Source: Bdellovibrionia bacterium (GTDB lineage: Bacteria; Bdellovibrionota; Bdellovibrionia; Bdellovibrionales; JAGQZY01). From it: DNA of 54,662 nucleotides. Location: the NCBI GenBank assembly GCA_030424665.1, contig JAUHWN010000009.1, positions 1 through 54,662 of the forward strand, written 5' to 3'. This document shows, one piece after another, positions 9,895-19,958 of this stretch; position 1 is the first letter of the stretch, and every line of letters begins with the position of its first letter. The translations under genes were made by a program, and so were the position numbers. Under the pieces are notes generated by a model, which ran no database searches, had not been told where the DNA came from, and saw only the letters and a program-made list of their open reading frames with translations.

Positions 9895-11169
9895 ATGGCG
9901 TGGAGTATCTGCTTGAAAGCACTCAGTATTCTGGAAATTGACGAACTTATAGAGAGCTTGCAGCCCTTGGTCGGGGGGCAACTTCAAGATGTCTTCATGG
10001 CGGGACAGAGTATATTCATAGAAATTTACAATAACTCTCAAAGCCTTTGGCTGCAGTTTGTTCTCGATAAGCTCTGCCCACTTGTATTTCTTCACACTGA
10101 ACGCCCGCGCAAAGACAAGAATCTATCAAGCCCTGTGCTCCTTTTTTTAAAAGCCCATGGACGAGGGAGAAGAGTCTTTAAGGTTCAAAGATTAGCTGAG
10201 TTTGGTCGAGTAATTGAAGTCCAATTGGGCCGCGAGGAGGCCACCTATATAGACTTTCGGATGTTTCCACACGGGATGAATCTCAGTGTGAGAACTCCTG
10301 AAAAGGAAGTCCACTTGTTCAAGCCAAAAGAATTGGAAGCCCATCCCAATGATTCTTTGACGGAGGACCCAAAGCCTCGGTCCAGGCAAGAAATTTGGGA
10401 TCAGTACTTTGCGAAAAAACAAAATAGAACAGCAAAAAGTGATCCCGAGAAGATAAGAAAAGCGCGAATTAAAAAGATTGAAAAGGCCATTCTTAAAGTC
10501 GAAAAAGACATTGAAGCAAAGAAACCAGAAACCTGGCAAAAGCTTGGGGAAATTCTATCTTCTCAGGGAGACAAAGCTCTAGCCGATGATTTTATCGAGT
10601 TATATGATTCAAAAGAATCTCTATCTTGGAATATCAATAACTGTTTTGAGAAGGCCAAGAGTCAGCGTAAAAAATTGGCAGGTCTCAATGATCGACTCGA
10701 AGATTTAAAAGTAGAGCTTGAAGGCGTCAAAGCCGGGGAAATTTCAATTGAAGCAGGTTCATCGAGCAAAGAGAAGGGTGATCTTTTTAAGGAGTCGGGT
10801 GCAAAAGGGCGAAAGCGTCATATTGCCGAAGACCTCTTTCTCTATGTCGGAAAGTCAGGAAAGGACAATCTTCAGCTTCTGCGCCGAGCAAAGGCCTGGG
10901 ATTATTGGCTTCACATTCGAGATTTACCAGGAAGTCATGGCATTCTCCGACGCAACAAAGGGCGAAAAATTAAAGATCATGAGCTCGAAGAGGCTGGGCA
11001 GTTCGTGGCTTCAGCCAGTCTTGGAGGAAAAAAGGAGTTTCGCGACGGGGAGATCATCGACCTCATTGTCACGGAAATTCGTTATGTCCAGCCCATTAAG
11101 GGCGATAGGCATGGCCGAGTGACGATCAAGAACGATCGAAACCTCAGAATCCGTTTTAAAGCCCTTTAA
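9895..11169 (+). CDS. Divergent NFACT-family (RqcH/fibronectin-binding-like) protein
   Basis: C-terminal NFACT-R-like 'LFLYVGKSGKDNLQLLRRAKAWDYWLHIRDLPGSHGILRR', central coiled coil, N-terminal region compatible with NFACT-N. Confidence 0.8.
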   Translation: MAWSICLKALSILEIDELIESLQPLVGGQLQDVFMAGQSIFIEIYNNSQSLWLQFVLDKLCPLVFLHTERPRKDKNLSSPVLLFLKAHGRGRRVFKVQRLAEFGRVIEVQLGREEATYIDFRMFPHGMNLSVRTPEKEVHLFKPKELEAHPNDSLTEDPKPRSRQEIWDQYFAKKQNRTAKSDPEKIRKARIKKIEKAILKVEKDIEAKKPETWQKLGEILSSQGDKALADDFIELYDSKESLSWNINNCFEKAKSQRKKLAGLNDRLEDLKVELEGVKAGEISIEAGSSSKEKGDLFKESGAKGRKRHIAEDLFLYVGKSGKDNLQLLRRAKAWDYWLHIRDLPGSHGILRRNKGRKIKDHELEEAGQFVASASLGGKKEFRDGEIIDLIVTEIRYVQPIKGDRHGRVTIKNDRNLRIRFKAL

Positions 11170-11266
11170 AGGCACGGACTGTCAAAAAGGACAATCTTGA
11201 CTAATGACCCCGAAGAATTAGCTTATTAAGGTAACTTGATACAGTTTTCTTCGGAGGTTGGAGCTC

Positions 11267-12235
11267 GTGATTGAAATTAAAAATCTCACAAAGCGTTATG
11301 GGCGTATTCTTGCCGTCGACGATATTAGTTTTGAAGTAAAGAAAGGGGAAGTTGTTGGTTTTCTCGGGCCTAATGGTGCTGGAAAAACAACGACCATGAA
11401 AATCATTTCTGGTTTCATGGGGCCGTCGAGTGGCGAAGTCAAACTCGATGGGTTAGATGTCTTTGACAATCCAATAGAGGTCAAAAAGCGCATCGGTTAT
11501 CTGCCTGAGACGCCTCCTCTTTACCTTGAACAGCGTGTGGAGGAGTTCCTTTATTTTGTTGCGAATATTAAACTCACCCCTAAGGACCAAATTAAGAAGT
11601 TGGTCGATGGAGCCATAGAAAAAACCAACCTCGGTGAAGTTAAAAATCGAATCATTGGTCATCTTTCTAAGGGATTTCGCCAAAGGGTGGGAATTGCTCA
11701 AGCTCTCGTATCGAACCCGAAAGTTTTAATACTTGATGAACCTACGGTGGGTCTTGACCCGCGGCAGGTCGCTGAAGTTAGAGAGCTGATAAAGAGCTTA
11801 CGCGGAGAACATACAATTATTCTTTCAACTCATATACTGCCCGAGGTTCAAGCGACCTGTGAACGAATCATTATCATCAATAAGGGGCGAATTGTTGCTA
11901 AAGACAGTCTCGAGGAACTGACCAAAAAAGTTCAGGGGCATAAGAGTTTAGAAATTCGAGTTCTCGATTATAAAAAAGATATTGAAGATGAGTTGATGGC
12001 ACTGGATGGAGTTTACTCTTTGAATTCTCGAGCTAATGGTAAGGGAACCCATTTGACTCTCGAATTCAATGGCTCCGAGGAGTTGCAATCGGATATTGCC
12101 AGTCGAGTTGTAAAAAAAGGGTTGGGCTTATTAGAGTTAAAAGCCGCATCCGTTAATCTAGAAGACATCTTTATTAAACTAACAAACCGTGATTCAGTGA
12201 ACGAAATAAGTGATGATTCGGAGGCCCTGTCATGA
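11267..12235 (+). CDS. ABC transporter ATP-binding protein (GldA-like)
   Basis: Walker A 'GPNGAGKTT', signature 'LSKGFRQRVGIAQAL', Walker B 'VLILDEPTVGLDP'. The track starts at TTG 11258; GTG at 11267 preceded by GGAG is more likely. Confidence 0.92.
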   Translation: MIEIKNLTKRYGRILAVDDISFEVKKGEVVGFLGPNGAGKTTTMKIISGFMGPSSGEVKLDGLDVFDNPIEVKKRIGYLPETPPLYLEQRVEEFLYFVANIKLTPKDQIKKLVDGAIEKTNLGEVKNRIIGHLSKGFRQRVGIAQALVSNPKVLILDEPTVGLDPRQVAEVRELIKSLRGEHTIILSTHILPEVQATCERIIIINKGRIVAKDSLEELTKKVQGHKSLEIRVLDYKKDIEDELMALDGVYSLNSRANGKGTHLTLEFNGSEELQSDIASRVVKKGLGLLELKAASVNLEDIFIKLTNRDSVNEISDDSEALS

Positions 12236-14580
12236 ATGCAATTCGAAGTGTTGCCACATTGTTTTGGAAAGACTTTAAAGCGATTTTTGTAAGTCCTCTC
12301 TTTTATATAATTACATTTTTTTGTACGGCTATTTGGTCACTGATGTTTTACACGGGCATTTGGCAGTTTTCTCAATTATCACTCCAGGTAGCGAGTCGTT
12401 CACGAGGAGAAATGCAGGGGCTAAATATTCAGGAACATCTGTTTAAAAATCACGTAGGTCTCGTAAATTTCTTGATGATTTTTGCTGTAGCGGCATTAAC
12501 CATGCGTCTAATTTCAGAAGAAAAAAGGCAAAAGACATTCGATCTCCTTTGGACGAGCCCGGTTGAAGCCTGGCAGATTGTTTTTGCCAAGTTTCTCAGT
12601 GGTGTCGCTGCCTCTTGGGTTTTGATTTTCGTCTCGTCGCTCTACCCAATAAGTGCATCGTTGTTTGCAGACTTTGCTTGGGGACCACTGCTCTCCTCAT
12701 ACATCGGGATGGCGATGGTGGCGGCTTGCTATGTGGCTGCAGGACTCTTTGCCTCGGCCTTAACTCAAAGTAGTGTGCTCAGTGTTTTTATAGCTCTTGT
12801 TTTTAATTTAAGTTTATTCCTTGTAGCCATTGGGGCTGACCTTTCGACAAACCCAATAGTGATTTCGATCTTTAAACATATCGCGATCATGACCCATTTC
12901 AATGATCTCCTTAGTGGCGTAATTAAGCTCAGCTCTCTGGTTTTGTTTTTGAGTTTGTGTCTATTTCTCGGAATGATGGCAGAGAACGCTATTAAATTTT
13001 CAATGGTGTCGCTTGAAGGAAAGAAGATAGGCCTAGCGTCGAAAATTCTGTTTATTTTGTCTGGAGTTTTTGGTGTTACAACTCTCGTTTCTTCATTTTT
13101 AATGGGTGCCTGGTATGACTTCTTATGGGTTCTATTGGGGCTGGCCATTATGTTCCTCGGCCTGGCGGTAGCGCTCGAGTTTGCACTCTTTAGTTCTTTC
13201 TTGGCTCTAAAAACCACGAGACGGGGAATTAATGTGGGGGCGGTTGGAGCTTTAATATTTGTTCTTTTGGTTGCGATCAATTACATAACCTATAAAAGAG
13301 ATGTCACTTGGGATGTAACTCCTAATCAAGTGAATACATTGTCCAGTCAAACACAAAAAGTACTTGCGGCTCTCGATGATCATCTTCGTATCGTTCTTTT
13401 ATTTGCAGACCCTCGGGTAAGAACTGAAGTCGAGCAACAAGTTGGCCCTTTAATTCGAAACTACGAGAATTATACTAAGAAAGTTGTGTACGAAAATCAT
13501 AACGTGGTTAAAAAGCCAAGTATTGCAAAGGAGTTTGGGTTCAATCGAGGAGCCTATGGACTTTTTATGAGCTATAAGGGCCGCAAGAAAGTTGTGAAGA
13601 ATGTCTCCGAAGAAGACTTCACAAAAGTCATGACAAAATTGACGAAAGATGAGGAAAAGGTCATTTACTTTGTCACTGGTCATGGCGAGTTTCCACTTGA
13701 TGCCAAAGAGAACGAACCACAGGCTCTCTCCTTTTTAAAGGAGGAGCTAGAGAGCGTGTTTTATAAAGTTAAGTCACTTAATTTGCGCAATCAGGATGTG
13801 CCTGAAAATGCGAGTCTCATCGCTATTGTCGGACCACAAAGAGGACTTTTAGAGGGTGAGATCAAGAAGCTAACGGACTTTGCCTTTAATGGCGGGCGAA
13901 TTTTGATTGCGGCAGATCCGGCCCAAGAACATAATGTAGGTGAGCTCACTGAAAAATTAGGTGTTGAATTTGCAGACCATATTGTTCTCGACGATACCGG
14001 CCAACTCGTTGGTCGAGGCCCTACGACATCCTTCGGAATTCCGTCAAAAGCCAGCGAAATTACCAGAGACTTCCCTGAGTCGCCTTCGCTCCACACAATT
14101 GCCTCGCCACTTAAGAAGACGGCCGATGCTAAGAACTTTAAGTATGAGGAATTGATTACCTCTCAAACAAAGACCCAGAGTGTGTCGGAGCTAAAAGAAA
14201 ATGCGCCGATTGTTGGTAATGGTCCTTTTACTTTAGGTTACCTAGTTACAGGAAAGTTAAAACGCCTCGAGCCCGAAGATGGTACGCCAACTCTCAAAAC
14301 TTCAGACAGTGAATTTAAGGCCATCATTTTTGGTGATAGTGATTTTCTTTCGAATGTTGATATTAAGAACCAGCTTAACTACAACTTAGCTCTGAATAGC
14401 ATTAACTATCTAACTGATGACACTGATGTTATAGGGATTCGACCTAAAATGGCCGAAACCACCCAGATCAATATGTTGCAAACCGAAGCTTCTATTTATC
14501 TTCTAGCATTTATTCTTCCTTTGCCGCTTTTGTTTCTTGGTGGAGGGGCCGTGACTTGGTTTAGACGGAGGAGCTCATGA
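12232..14580 (+). CDS. ABC-2 permease fused to GldG-like auxiliary domain
   Basis: N-terminal ABC-2 membrane domain; C-terminal 'VNTLSSQTQKVLAALDDHLRIVLLFADPRV...' GldG/ABC_transp_aux-like domain and final TM. ATGA overlap with the upstream gene. Confidence 0.85.
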   Translation: MNAIRSVATLFWKDFKAIFVSPLFYIITFFCTAIWSLMFYTGIWQFSQLSLQVASRSRGEMQGLNIQEHLFKNHVGLVNFLMIFAVAALTMRLISEEKRQKTFDLLWTSPVEAWQIVFAKFLSGVAASWVLIFVSSLYPISASLFADFAWGPLLSSYIGMAMVAACYVAAGLFASALTQSSVLSVFIALVFNLSLFLVAIGADLSTNPIVISIFKHIAIMTHFNDLLSGVIKLSSLVLFLSLCLFLGMMAENAIKFSMVSLEGKKIGLASKILFILSGVFGVTTLVSSFLMGAWYDFLWVLLGLAIMFLGLAVALEFALFSSFLALKTTRRGINVGAVGALIFVLLVAINYITYKRDVTWDVTPNQVNTLSSQTQKVLAALDDHLRIVLLFADPRVRTEVEQQVGPLIRNYENYTKKVVYENHNVVKKPSIAKEFGFNRGAYGLFMSYKGRKKVVKNVSEEDFTKVMTKLTKDEEKVIYFVTGHGEFPLDAKENEPQALSFLKEELESVFYKVKSLNLRNQDVPENASLIAIVGPQRGLLEGEIKKLTDFAFNGGRILIAADPAQEHNVGELTEKLGVEFADHIVLDDTGQLVGRGPTTSFGIPSKASEITRDFPESPSLHTIASPLKKTADAKNFKYEELITSQTKTQSVSELKENAPIVGNGPFTLGYLVTGKLKRLEPEDGTPTLKTSDSEFKAIIFGDSDFLSNVDIKNQLNYNLALNSINYLTDDTDVIGIRPKMAETTQINMLQTEASIYLLAFILPLPLLFLGGGAVTWFRRRSS

Positions 14581-15977
14581 GGACTTTAGTATTTGCAGCT
14601 ATTGTTCTGTCTGTAGTCGCCTACGGATACTTTGGGGTATATGAACAGGACAAGAAAGAAGCCGAAGAAGAGCAAGAACAAGCGCGTCTTATCAATGTCG
14701 AGGAAGAAGACGTCAGTAGTTTTAGTCTAGCTAATGGAAAAGACATTAAAGAATTTTCATATAAAGACGGGCAGTGGTTTATACATACTCCTGTCGAAGA
14801 GGTAGCCGATCAACAAAGAGTCACGAGTCTCGTTAAGAGCTTGATTGTAATGAAGAGTCAATCGATTGCCTTTGATTCCAGCGAAGAGTTTTCTAAAGAA
14901 GATTACGGACTGACCGGTGGATTTAAGAAGTTTGCGATTGGAACGAACGATGGCAAGGTTTATGAGTTCCACATCGGGACGCAAAAGACCTACGATGGAA
15001 ATTCGTATATTTTCGATTTGAGTAATAAGCGTCTTATGATTTTTAACAATCAAATTGATTCTTACTATAAGAAGCCACTTTTTGAATTTAGAGATAAACG
15101 TTTGGTTGTGGTGAATCCCATTCAAGAAATTAAGATAGAATTTGAAGGGGATACCTTACTTCATCTCAGTCAGAATGAGGAGCAGTGGCAGCTCAAAGGA
15201 AATACCGAAAGAAAGCTAAATACAAAAGAAGTCGATAAACTTCTGCGAAGTCTTAATGACCTCAGACTCATTGACTTGATTGATCAGGACGTTAGCAAGA
15301 AACAGTTTGGTTTAAGAAAGCCTAAGTTAAAAATCGAGTTAAACGGTGAATATCGAATTGGATTTGGTACTAATACCGACGAAAATAAATACACCTATGT
15401 AAAGGCAACGGGAAGGTCTGCCGTCGGAAAGGTATATAGTAACGTCATCGAGTCGTTTTTAAAACCCGAGGCCGATTACTATGATCTCAATTACTTGTTT
15501 AAGATAAAGAGGTCTGAAATTGATCAGATCGACATCAATGAGAGTAATCAGTTTACTATTGTAAAAGAGGAGAGTGATTGGAAGCTAAAAGAGCCTTCGG
15601 GAAAGGGCGGCCTAAATACCGCTCGAGTCGATAGTCTTTTGAATCAAATTGTGAACTTGCGGCCCACTCGTCTTCTAAAAGAAAGTCCGAAGACTTTTCC
15701 GAAAAACCCTCAAATTAAGATAAAAGATAAAAAGGGGCAGGTTCTTTTTGAATTGGTTTGGGGCGAGAAGTTTAAAAAGAATTTAAGTCCTCAGCAGGGT
15801 AAAGAAGATTACTATCCAGTAAAAACAAACCTAGGAACTGACGTTGTGGCCATACCTGGTGGAGATATTGAGCCACTCTTGCAAGGATTGCTCGTAGCAA
15901 AAAATAGCAGTGAGCAAAAAGGTGAGTCGACGAACAAGCCAGATAATAAGTCAAAAGAAACGAAAGATGTGAAATGA
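14577..15977 (+). CDS. DUF4340-like protein, partner of the GldA/GldFG ABC system
   Basis: Single N-terminal TM and repeated 'Y.D.QW.I..P...AD...V..L' units; ATGA overlap with the permease gene. Confidence 0.78.
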   Translation: MRTLVFAAIVLSVVAYGYFGVYEQDKKEAEEEQEQARLINVEEEDVSSFSLANGKDIKEFSYKDGQWFIHTPVEEVADQQRVTSLVKSLIVMKSQSIAFDSSEEFSKEDYGLTGGFKKFAIGTNDGKVYEFHIGTQKTYDGNSYIFDLSNKRLMIFNNQIDSYYKKPLFEFRDKRLVVVNPIQEIKIEFEGDTLLHLSQNEEQWQLKGNTERKLNTKEVDKLLRSLNDLRLIDLIDQDVSKKQFGLRKPKLKIELNGEYRIGFGTNTDENKYTYVKATGRSAVGKVYSNVIESFLKPEADYYDLNYLFKIKRSEIDQIDINESNQFTIVKEESDWKLKEPSGKGGLNTARVDSLLNQIVNLRPTRLLKESPKTFPKNPQIKIKDKKGQVLFELVWGEKFKKNLSPQQGKEDYYPVKTNLGTDVVAIPGGDIEPLLQGLLVAKNSSEQKGESTNKPDNKSKETKDVK

Positions 15978-16960
15978 AAAAAGTGAGCTATCAGTCGCCA
16001 ACAAGAATTGATTTAGCCGGTGGAACTTTAGACTGTTGGCCTTTATATTGTCTGTTCGGGGGAGCGAAAACCATCAATTTGGGGATCGATGTGAAAACAG
16101 AGGTTCACTTGTCATCTAATGATCAAGAAAAAATCTTAGTGATTTGCCCAGACCTAAAGTATCAGAAGAGCTTTAATTCGTGGTTGGATTTGCTTGGCTG
16201 TCCAGATAATGAACTCACTTTGCTCAAACCACATATTTCCTATTGGAAGCCCGATGGGGTTACGATTGAACTTCACTCGGAGAGTCCCATTGGTGGTGGC
16301 CTAGGGGGAAGTTCATCTCTTTGTATTTCATTGATAAAAGCATTTACTGATTTTTACGACAAAAACTTATCTGACTGGGAGATGGTCAGTTTAGCTCGGG
16401 ACCTGGAGACTCAAATTTTAGGAAAGCCAGCTGGAACTCAAGATTATATTCCGGCACTTAAAGGTGGCCTGTGTCTTATTGACTATAAAATGGGTTCAGT
16501 AGAATGGGAGAGTCCGACAATTGACATGAGTCCCTTAGAGTCATGCCTTTCACTGGTATATACGGGGCAGCCTCATCATTCTGGATTGAATAACTGGGAA
16601 ATAATAAAAGGGGCACTCGAAGGAGATGAAAAAGTCCTAGGTGCTTTGAATCAAATTAATCAAGTAGCAGAGCAGATGAGCTCGCTGGTCAAAAACTTCG
16701 ATATCGAAGAAATGGGTCGGCTTTTTACCAACGAGTTTTCAGCACGCATGGAGCTTTCGACCTCTTATATTAATGAACGCATTCTCAAGTTAAAAGAACT
16801 TGCCTTGGACAGTGGGGCAAAGGCGATTAAAGTATGTGGTGCTGGTGGTGGTGGGTGTGTTTTAGTTTTAAGTCCCCCGGAAGTAAAAAAGAAAGTTGAA
16901 GGCCACTTGTCAGAAGCTGACTTCTCGGTGCTCGATTATAAGATTTGGCGACTTCATTAA
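15974..16960 (+). CDS. GHMP-family sugar kinase
   Basis: 'SPTRIDLAGGTLD', 'PIGGGLGGSSSLCISLIKAF' and 'KVCGAGGGGCVLVL' are the three GHMP motifs; ATGA overlap with upstream gene. Confidence 0.88.
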   Translation: MKKVSYQSPTRIDLAGGTLDCWPLYCLFGGAKTINLGIDVKTEVHLSSNDQEKILVICPDLKYQKSFNSWLDLLGCPDNELTLLKPHISYWKPDGVTIELHSESPIGGGLGGSSSLCISLIKAFTDFYDKNLSDWEMVSLARDLETQILGKPAGTQDYIPALKGGLCLIDYKMGSVEWESPTIDMSPLESCLSLVYTGQPHHSGLNNWEIIKGALEGDEKVLGALNQINQVAEQMSSLVKNFDIEEMGRLFTNEFSARMELSTSYINERILKLKELALDSGAKAIKVCGAGGGGCVLVLSPPEVKKKVEGHLSEADFSVLDYKIWRLH

Positions 16961-17826
16961 TGGCAAAGAAGACGACTAAGAAGGCTGCATCTTCTAAAAA
17001 GAAAAAACTAAAGGTCCATCGTTTTGCAGGAGTTTGTCTCGGCGGAGGAAAATCTGATAAAACCGCCGTTTCGGTTTTAGAATACTATCCTTCTGAAGAG
17101 AAATTATTTATGCGGGATCTCCACGAGCCCATCAAAGCGTCAAAAGAAAAGTCCTCGGATTACTATCTCTACAGTTTACTCGAAAAAGAAGAAAAGAACC
17201 TCGAATTAATCGCTTTTGATGCGCCATTGAAGCTGCCTAAGTGTATGCGTTGTAGATTGAAATGCCCGGGTTACGAGGTTTGTGATGAACCCGAAATTAA
17301 ATGGCTATGGAAAGTTCATCGTAAGAGGGCTAAAAAGAAAAGACCCAATAAAATATTTACGCCCTATACTGAAAGATGTGTTGAACACTATATTTCAAAT
17401 GAGCTTGAAGAACAGTTTTTTCCTCCGGCAGCTTTAGGAGCTAACGGGGCTCCTCTTGGAGCAAGGGCTCAGTTTTTAGTTCGTCGAATCAAAACCCCGT
17501 GTATTGAGTTTTATCCGAAGCTGAGTCTTTGGAGGATTGGTTGTGATTTGCGAATTCAGAAAAGTTATTTGCGATTTCATCGGCATGCAATTGATTCAGA
17601 CGAATGTCGTGAGTTTATTTTACGACAACTCGTAGAAAATGAAATCGTGTTTATCTACGAACAGGATTTACGCAAAATGATTGATCGTCCCCACAGCTTT
17701 GATGCGTTCTTAGGGGCGATTACCGCCTACCTTAAATTTCGCGGTAGAACTGTAAAGCGTCCAACGGGCTTTCCGAGATCCGAGGCTTGGGTCGAGTTTC
17801 CCCATCAAGAAATTCAATGGTTTTAA
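16960..17826 (+). CDS. DUF429-like protein with Lys-rich N-terminus and Cys cluster
   Basis: 'FAGVCLGGGKSDKTAVSVLEY', 'ELIAFDAPLKLPKCMRC', 'CIEFYPKLSLWRIG', 'DAFLGAITAYL' resemble DUF429 predicted nucleases. ATG 16960 overlaps the preceding TAA. Confidence 0.65.
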   Translation: MAKKTTKKAASSKKKKLKVHRFAGVCLGGGKSDKTAVSVLEYYPSEEKLFMRDLHEPIKASKEKSSDYYLYSLLEKEEKNLELIAFDAPLKLPKCMRCRLKCPGYEVCDEPEIKWLWKVHRKRAKKKRPNKIFTPYTERCVEHYISNELEEQFFPPAALGANGAPLGARAQFLVRRIKTPCIEFYPKLSLWRIGCDLRIQKSYLRFHRHAIDSDECREFILRQLVENEIVFIYEQDLRKMIDRPHSFDAFLGAITAYLKFRGRTVKRPTGFPRSEAWVEFPHQEIQWF

Positions 17827-17861
17827 ATAGAAATTCACGCCTTAAATTTGTACAATAAATT

Positions 17862-18812
17862 ATGCTGAGAATACCAAGCACGATCATAGTCCTGATGTGC
17901 CTATTTCCGCTTTTTTTAGAAGCGCAAATAGAGCACAAGCTGATTCGAAGGGTTGCCGTCTTTCCGATAGATTCCCCATCCCGTGAGTCAAAAGCCGCCG
18001 AAGAGGCCTGGTGGAAGATGCGAGATCTGCTGGCAAAAAATGAGCGCTTTCTTGTCGCGACCAAAAGATTTCTTTTGAAGAACGATGTTTATCAGGCCCG
18101 TAAAGAGTTGGAGCCATCCGATGTGATAATCCTCGGAAAGCTTCTGGACGCTCACGCTGTTGTCGTTACATTTATAAGAGATCGAAAGATGTCTATGATT
18201 GTCTACGACGGTTATAGTGGACTCAAACTCTGGGAACGAAGTTTAAACTTTCAACCTTCGCAAACGATGAAAGAACAAATTGGCCCGGCTTCGGAGCGCC
18301 TTATGGGAGACTTCATATCTCAAGTACCTTACCAAGGGTTTCAAATATTGGATCCAGTCATGAAGACTAGTTTAGTCAATGAAGGTGATTTGAAAGTGGC
18401 GAGAGTTAACGTCGGTAGTAATGGTGATTTTAACGAGGGTGATGAAGTTCAGTGGATTCAAATTTTTCATAGCTCGACACTCCCGCTTTTTGAGTCGGGT
18501 GCAAAAATGGAAGTAGTCGCTCTCGGCAAGGTTTTAAAGTACGAAGAGGGCGTTGTTACTGTAGAAGTGCTACGATCTGCAGGAAATAAGTTTTTGGTTG
18601 AAGGTGCTTTAGTGAGATTCCCCAAGCAAGTTAAAAAGCTTCAGGAACTTTATGCCATAGAAAAAGGAATACCCAGCCGTTTAAACTTGGACACAAAGCT
18701 ATTGAGTCCAGAGGCAGCTATGGAAAAAGAAAAAGAAGACGAAGAACGATCCCTTTCTACGGTTCTCAGTTGGGTTTCTAGCCTGGCTATACTTCTTATA
18801 CTTGCATTCTAA
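17862..18812 (+). CDS. Hypothetical exported protein
   Basis: Signal peptide MLRIPSTIIVLMCLFPLFLEAQ and a C-terminal hydrophobic helix. Confidence 0.6.
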   Translation: MLRIPSTIIVLMCLFPLFLEAQIEHKLIRRVAVFPIDSPSRESKAAEEAWWKMRDLLAKNERFLVATKRFLLKNDVYQARKELEPSDVIILGKLLDAHAVVVTFIRDRKMSMIVYDGYSGLKLWERSLNFQPSQTMKEQIGPASERLMGDFISQVPYQGFQILDPVMKTSLVNEGDLKVARVNVGSNGDFNEGDEVQWIQIFHSSTLPLFESGAKMEVVALGKVLKYEEGVVTVEVLRSAGNKFLVEGALVRFPKQVKKLQELYAIEKGIPSRLNLDTKLLSPEAAMEKEKEDEERSLSTVLSWVSSLAILLILAF

Positions 18813-19958
18813 CTAGAGATTCAGAGATTTTATTTTTGGCAAGGGTTTAAAAAGCTCATTCATTTCCTCAATTCGATGGGGAACCTCACTAAAAGTGTTG
18901 AGCCAATTCTCTGGTGTCTCCATGCACAGAAACACCTTCCACAGAGGACTGTGTGATTTGAAGCGGTCAAGAATTGTCTGAAACATCTGAGTTCGAAGCC
19001 GAGAGTCGTAGCGAAGTTTACCGTCTTTACCTTGGTGCATTTCGCCGCGAAGAACTTGAGAGCTGTAACCAAATCGTTCTCTCATCATTACCTTCTGCTC
19101 GGGCTGATACCTGAGTGCTCCGAGGGAGATATAGGGTAGTTGATCGGGGCTGAATTGTTTGCAAATTTCATCGACAAGGCCCAAATAGTTTTGCTTCCAG
19201 TCGGGCGACCAAATTACCGGATCGATATGGAAGGCAATCGGAAAGCCTTTATCGACACACTTCCTTGCCGCTTGAAGACGTTTTTTTAGTGAAGCGGTTC
19301 CGTGCTCTTCATTACTGACGATAATCTCGGGGTTAATTGACCAAGAAACAATAATATTTGATTGATGTTTTAAACTGAGAAACTGATCGACATGGTCGGA
19401 TTTTGTTTTAAATTCGAGCTTCCATTGAGGGAATTCATAAAAGAACTCCATAAGATCTTTTGAGTAGAGAGTGATTGGGTCTAAACTCAATGAGTCGATG
19501 GTTTCACCTGTTCCGACGCGATAACTTTTTTCGGGGTGATCTTCTGCCATTTCACGCATTTCAGATATTGCATCTTCGATATTAGAATAAAAAGTGAGTA
19601 CTGGCGTGTTGAGATATGACTGTAGGTAGCAGTAGCTGCAGTTCATATCGCACTGAAGTCCAAGGTTGAGGACAAAATAGTTACAGCAGGCTAAACCTTT
19701 TTTTGCTCCGGGACAGCGCTTAAAGAAGCTGCCCTTAAAAGGAGTTAAAAATATTTCTTTCTTGCTCTGATCGAATTCCTCAGAGCTCAAAGCACCTTTG
19801 TGATTTGCATAAGGGTGATCTTCGACCATGATAATTTTTTCGTTCGGAAAAACGGCACGAAAACGTTCGGCGACACGGCTTTCCCAGCTCTCTTTAGAGA
19901 TATAAACTTTTTCGAATTTTGTGACGAGTTGACTGACTAAATTCATAAATTCTGCCAC
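18813..19958 (-). CDS. Spore photoproduct lyase-like radical SAM protein
   Basis: 'CPGAKKGLACCNYFVLNLGLQCDMNCSYCYLQSYLNTPVLTFYSN' (CxxxCxxC radical SAM motif in SplB-like context), 'FKTKSDHVDQFL', 'VSWSINPE', 'GFPIAFHIDPVIW'. Confidence 0.87.
   Translation of the reverse strand: MAEFMNLVSQLVTKFEKVYISKESWESRVAERFRAVFPNEKIIMVEDHPYANHKGALSSEEFDQSKKEIFLTPFKGSFFKRCPGAKKGLACCNYFVLNLGLQCDMNCSYCYLQSYLNTPVLTFYSNIEDAISEMREMAEDHPEKSYRVGTGETIDSLSLDPITLYSKDLMEFFYEFPQWKLEFKTKSDHVDQFLSLKHQSNIIVSWSINPEIIVSNEEHGTASLKKRLQAARKCVDKGFPIAFHIDPVIWSPDWKQNYLGLVDEICKQFSPDQLPYISLGALRYQPEQKVMMRERFGYSSQVLRGEMHQGKDGKLRYDSRLRTQMFQTILDRFKSHSPLWKVFLCMETPENWLNTFSEVPHRIEEMNELFKPLPKIKSLNL

Noticed and set aside
12765-13280. 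Antisense 171-aa ORF on the minus strand
   Set aside because: Complement of the ABC-2 membrane region; no start context or recognisable family.
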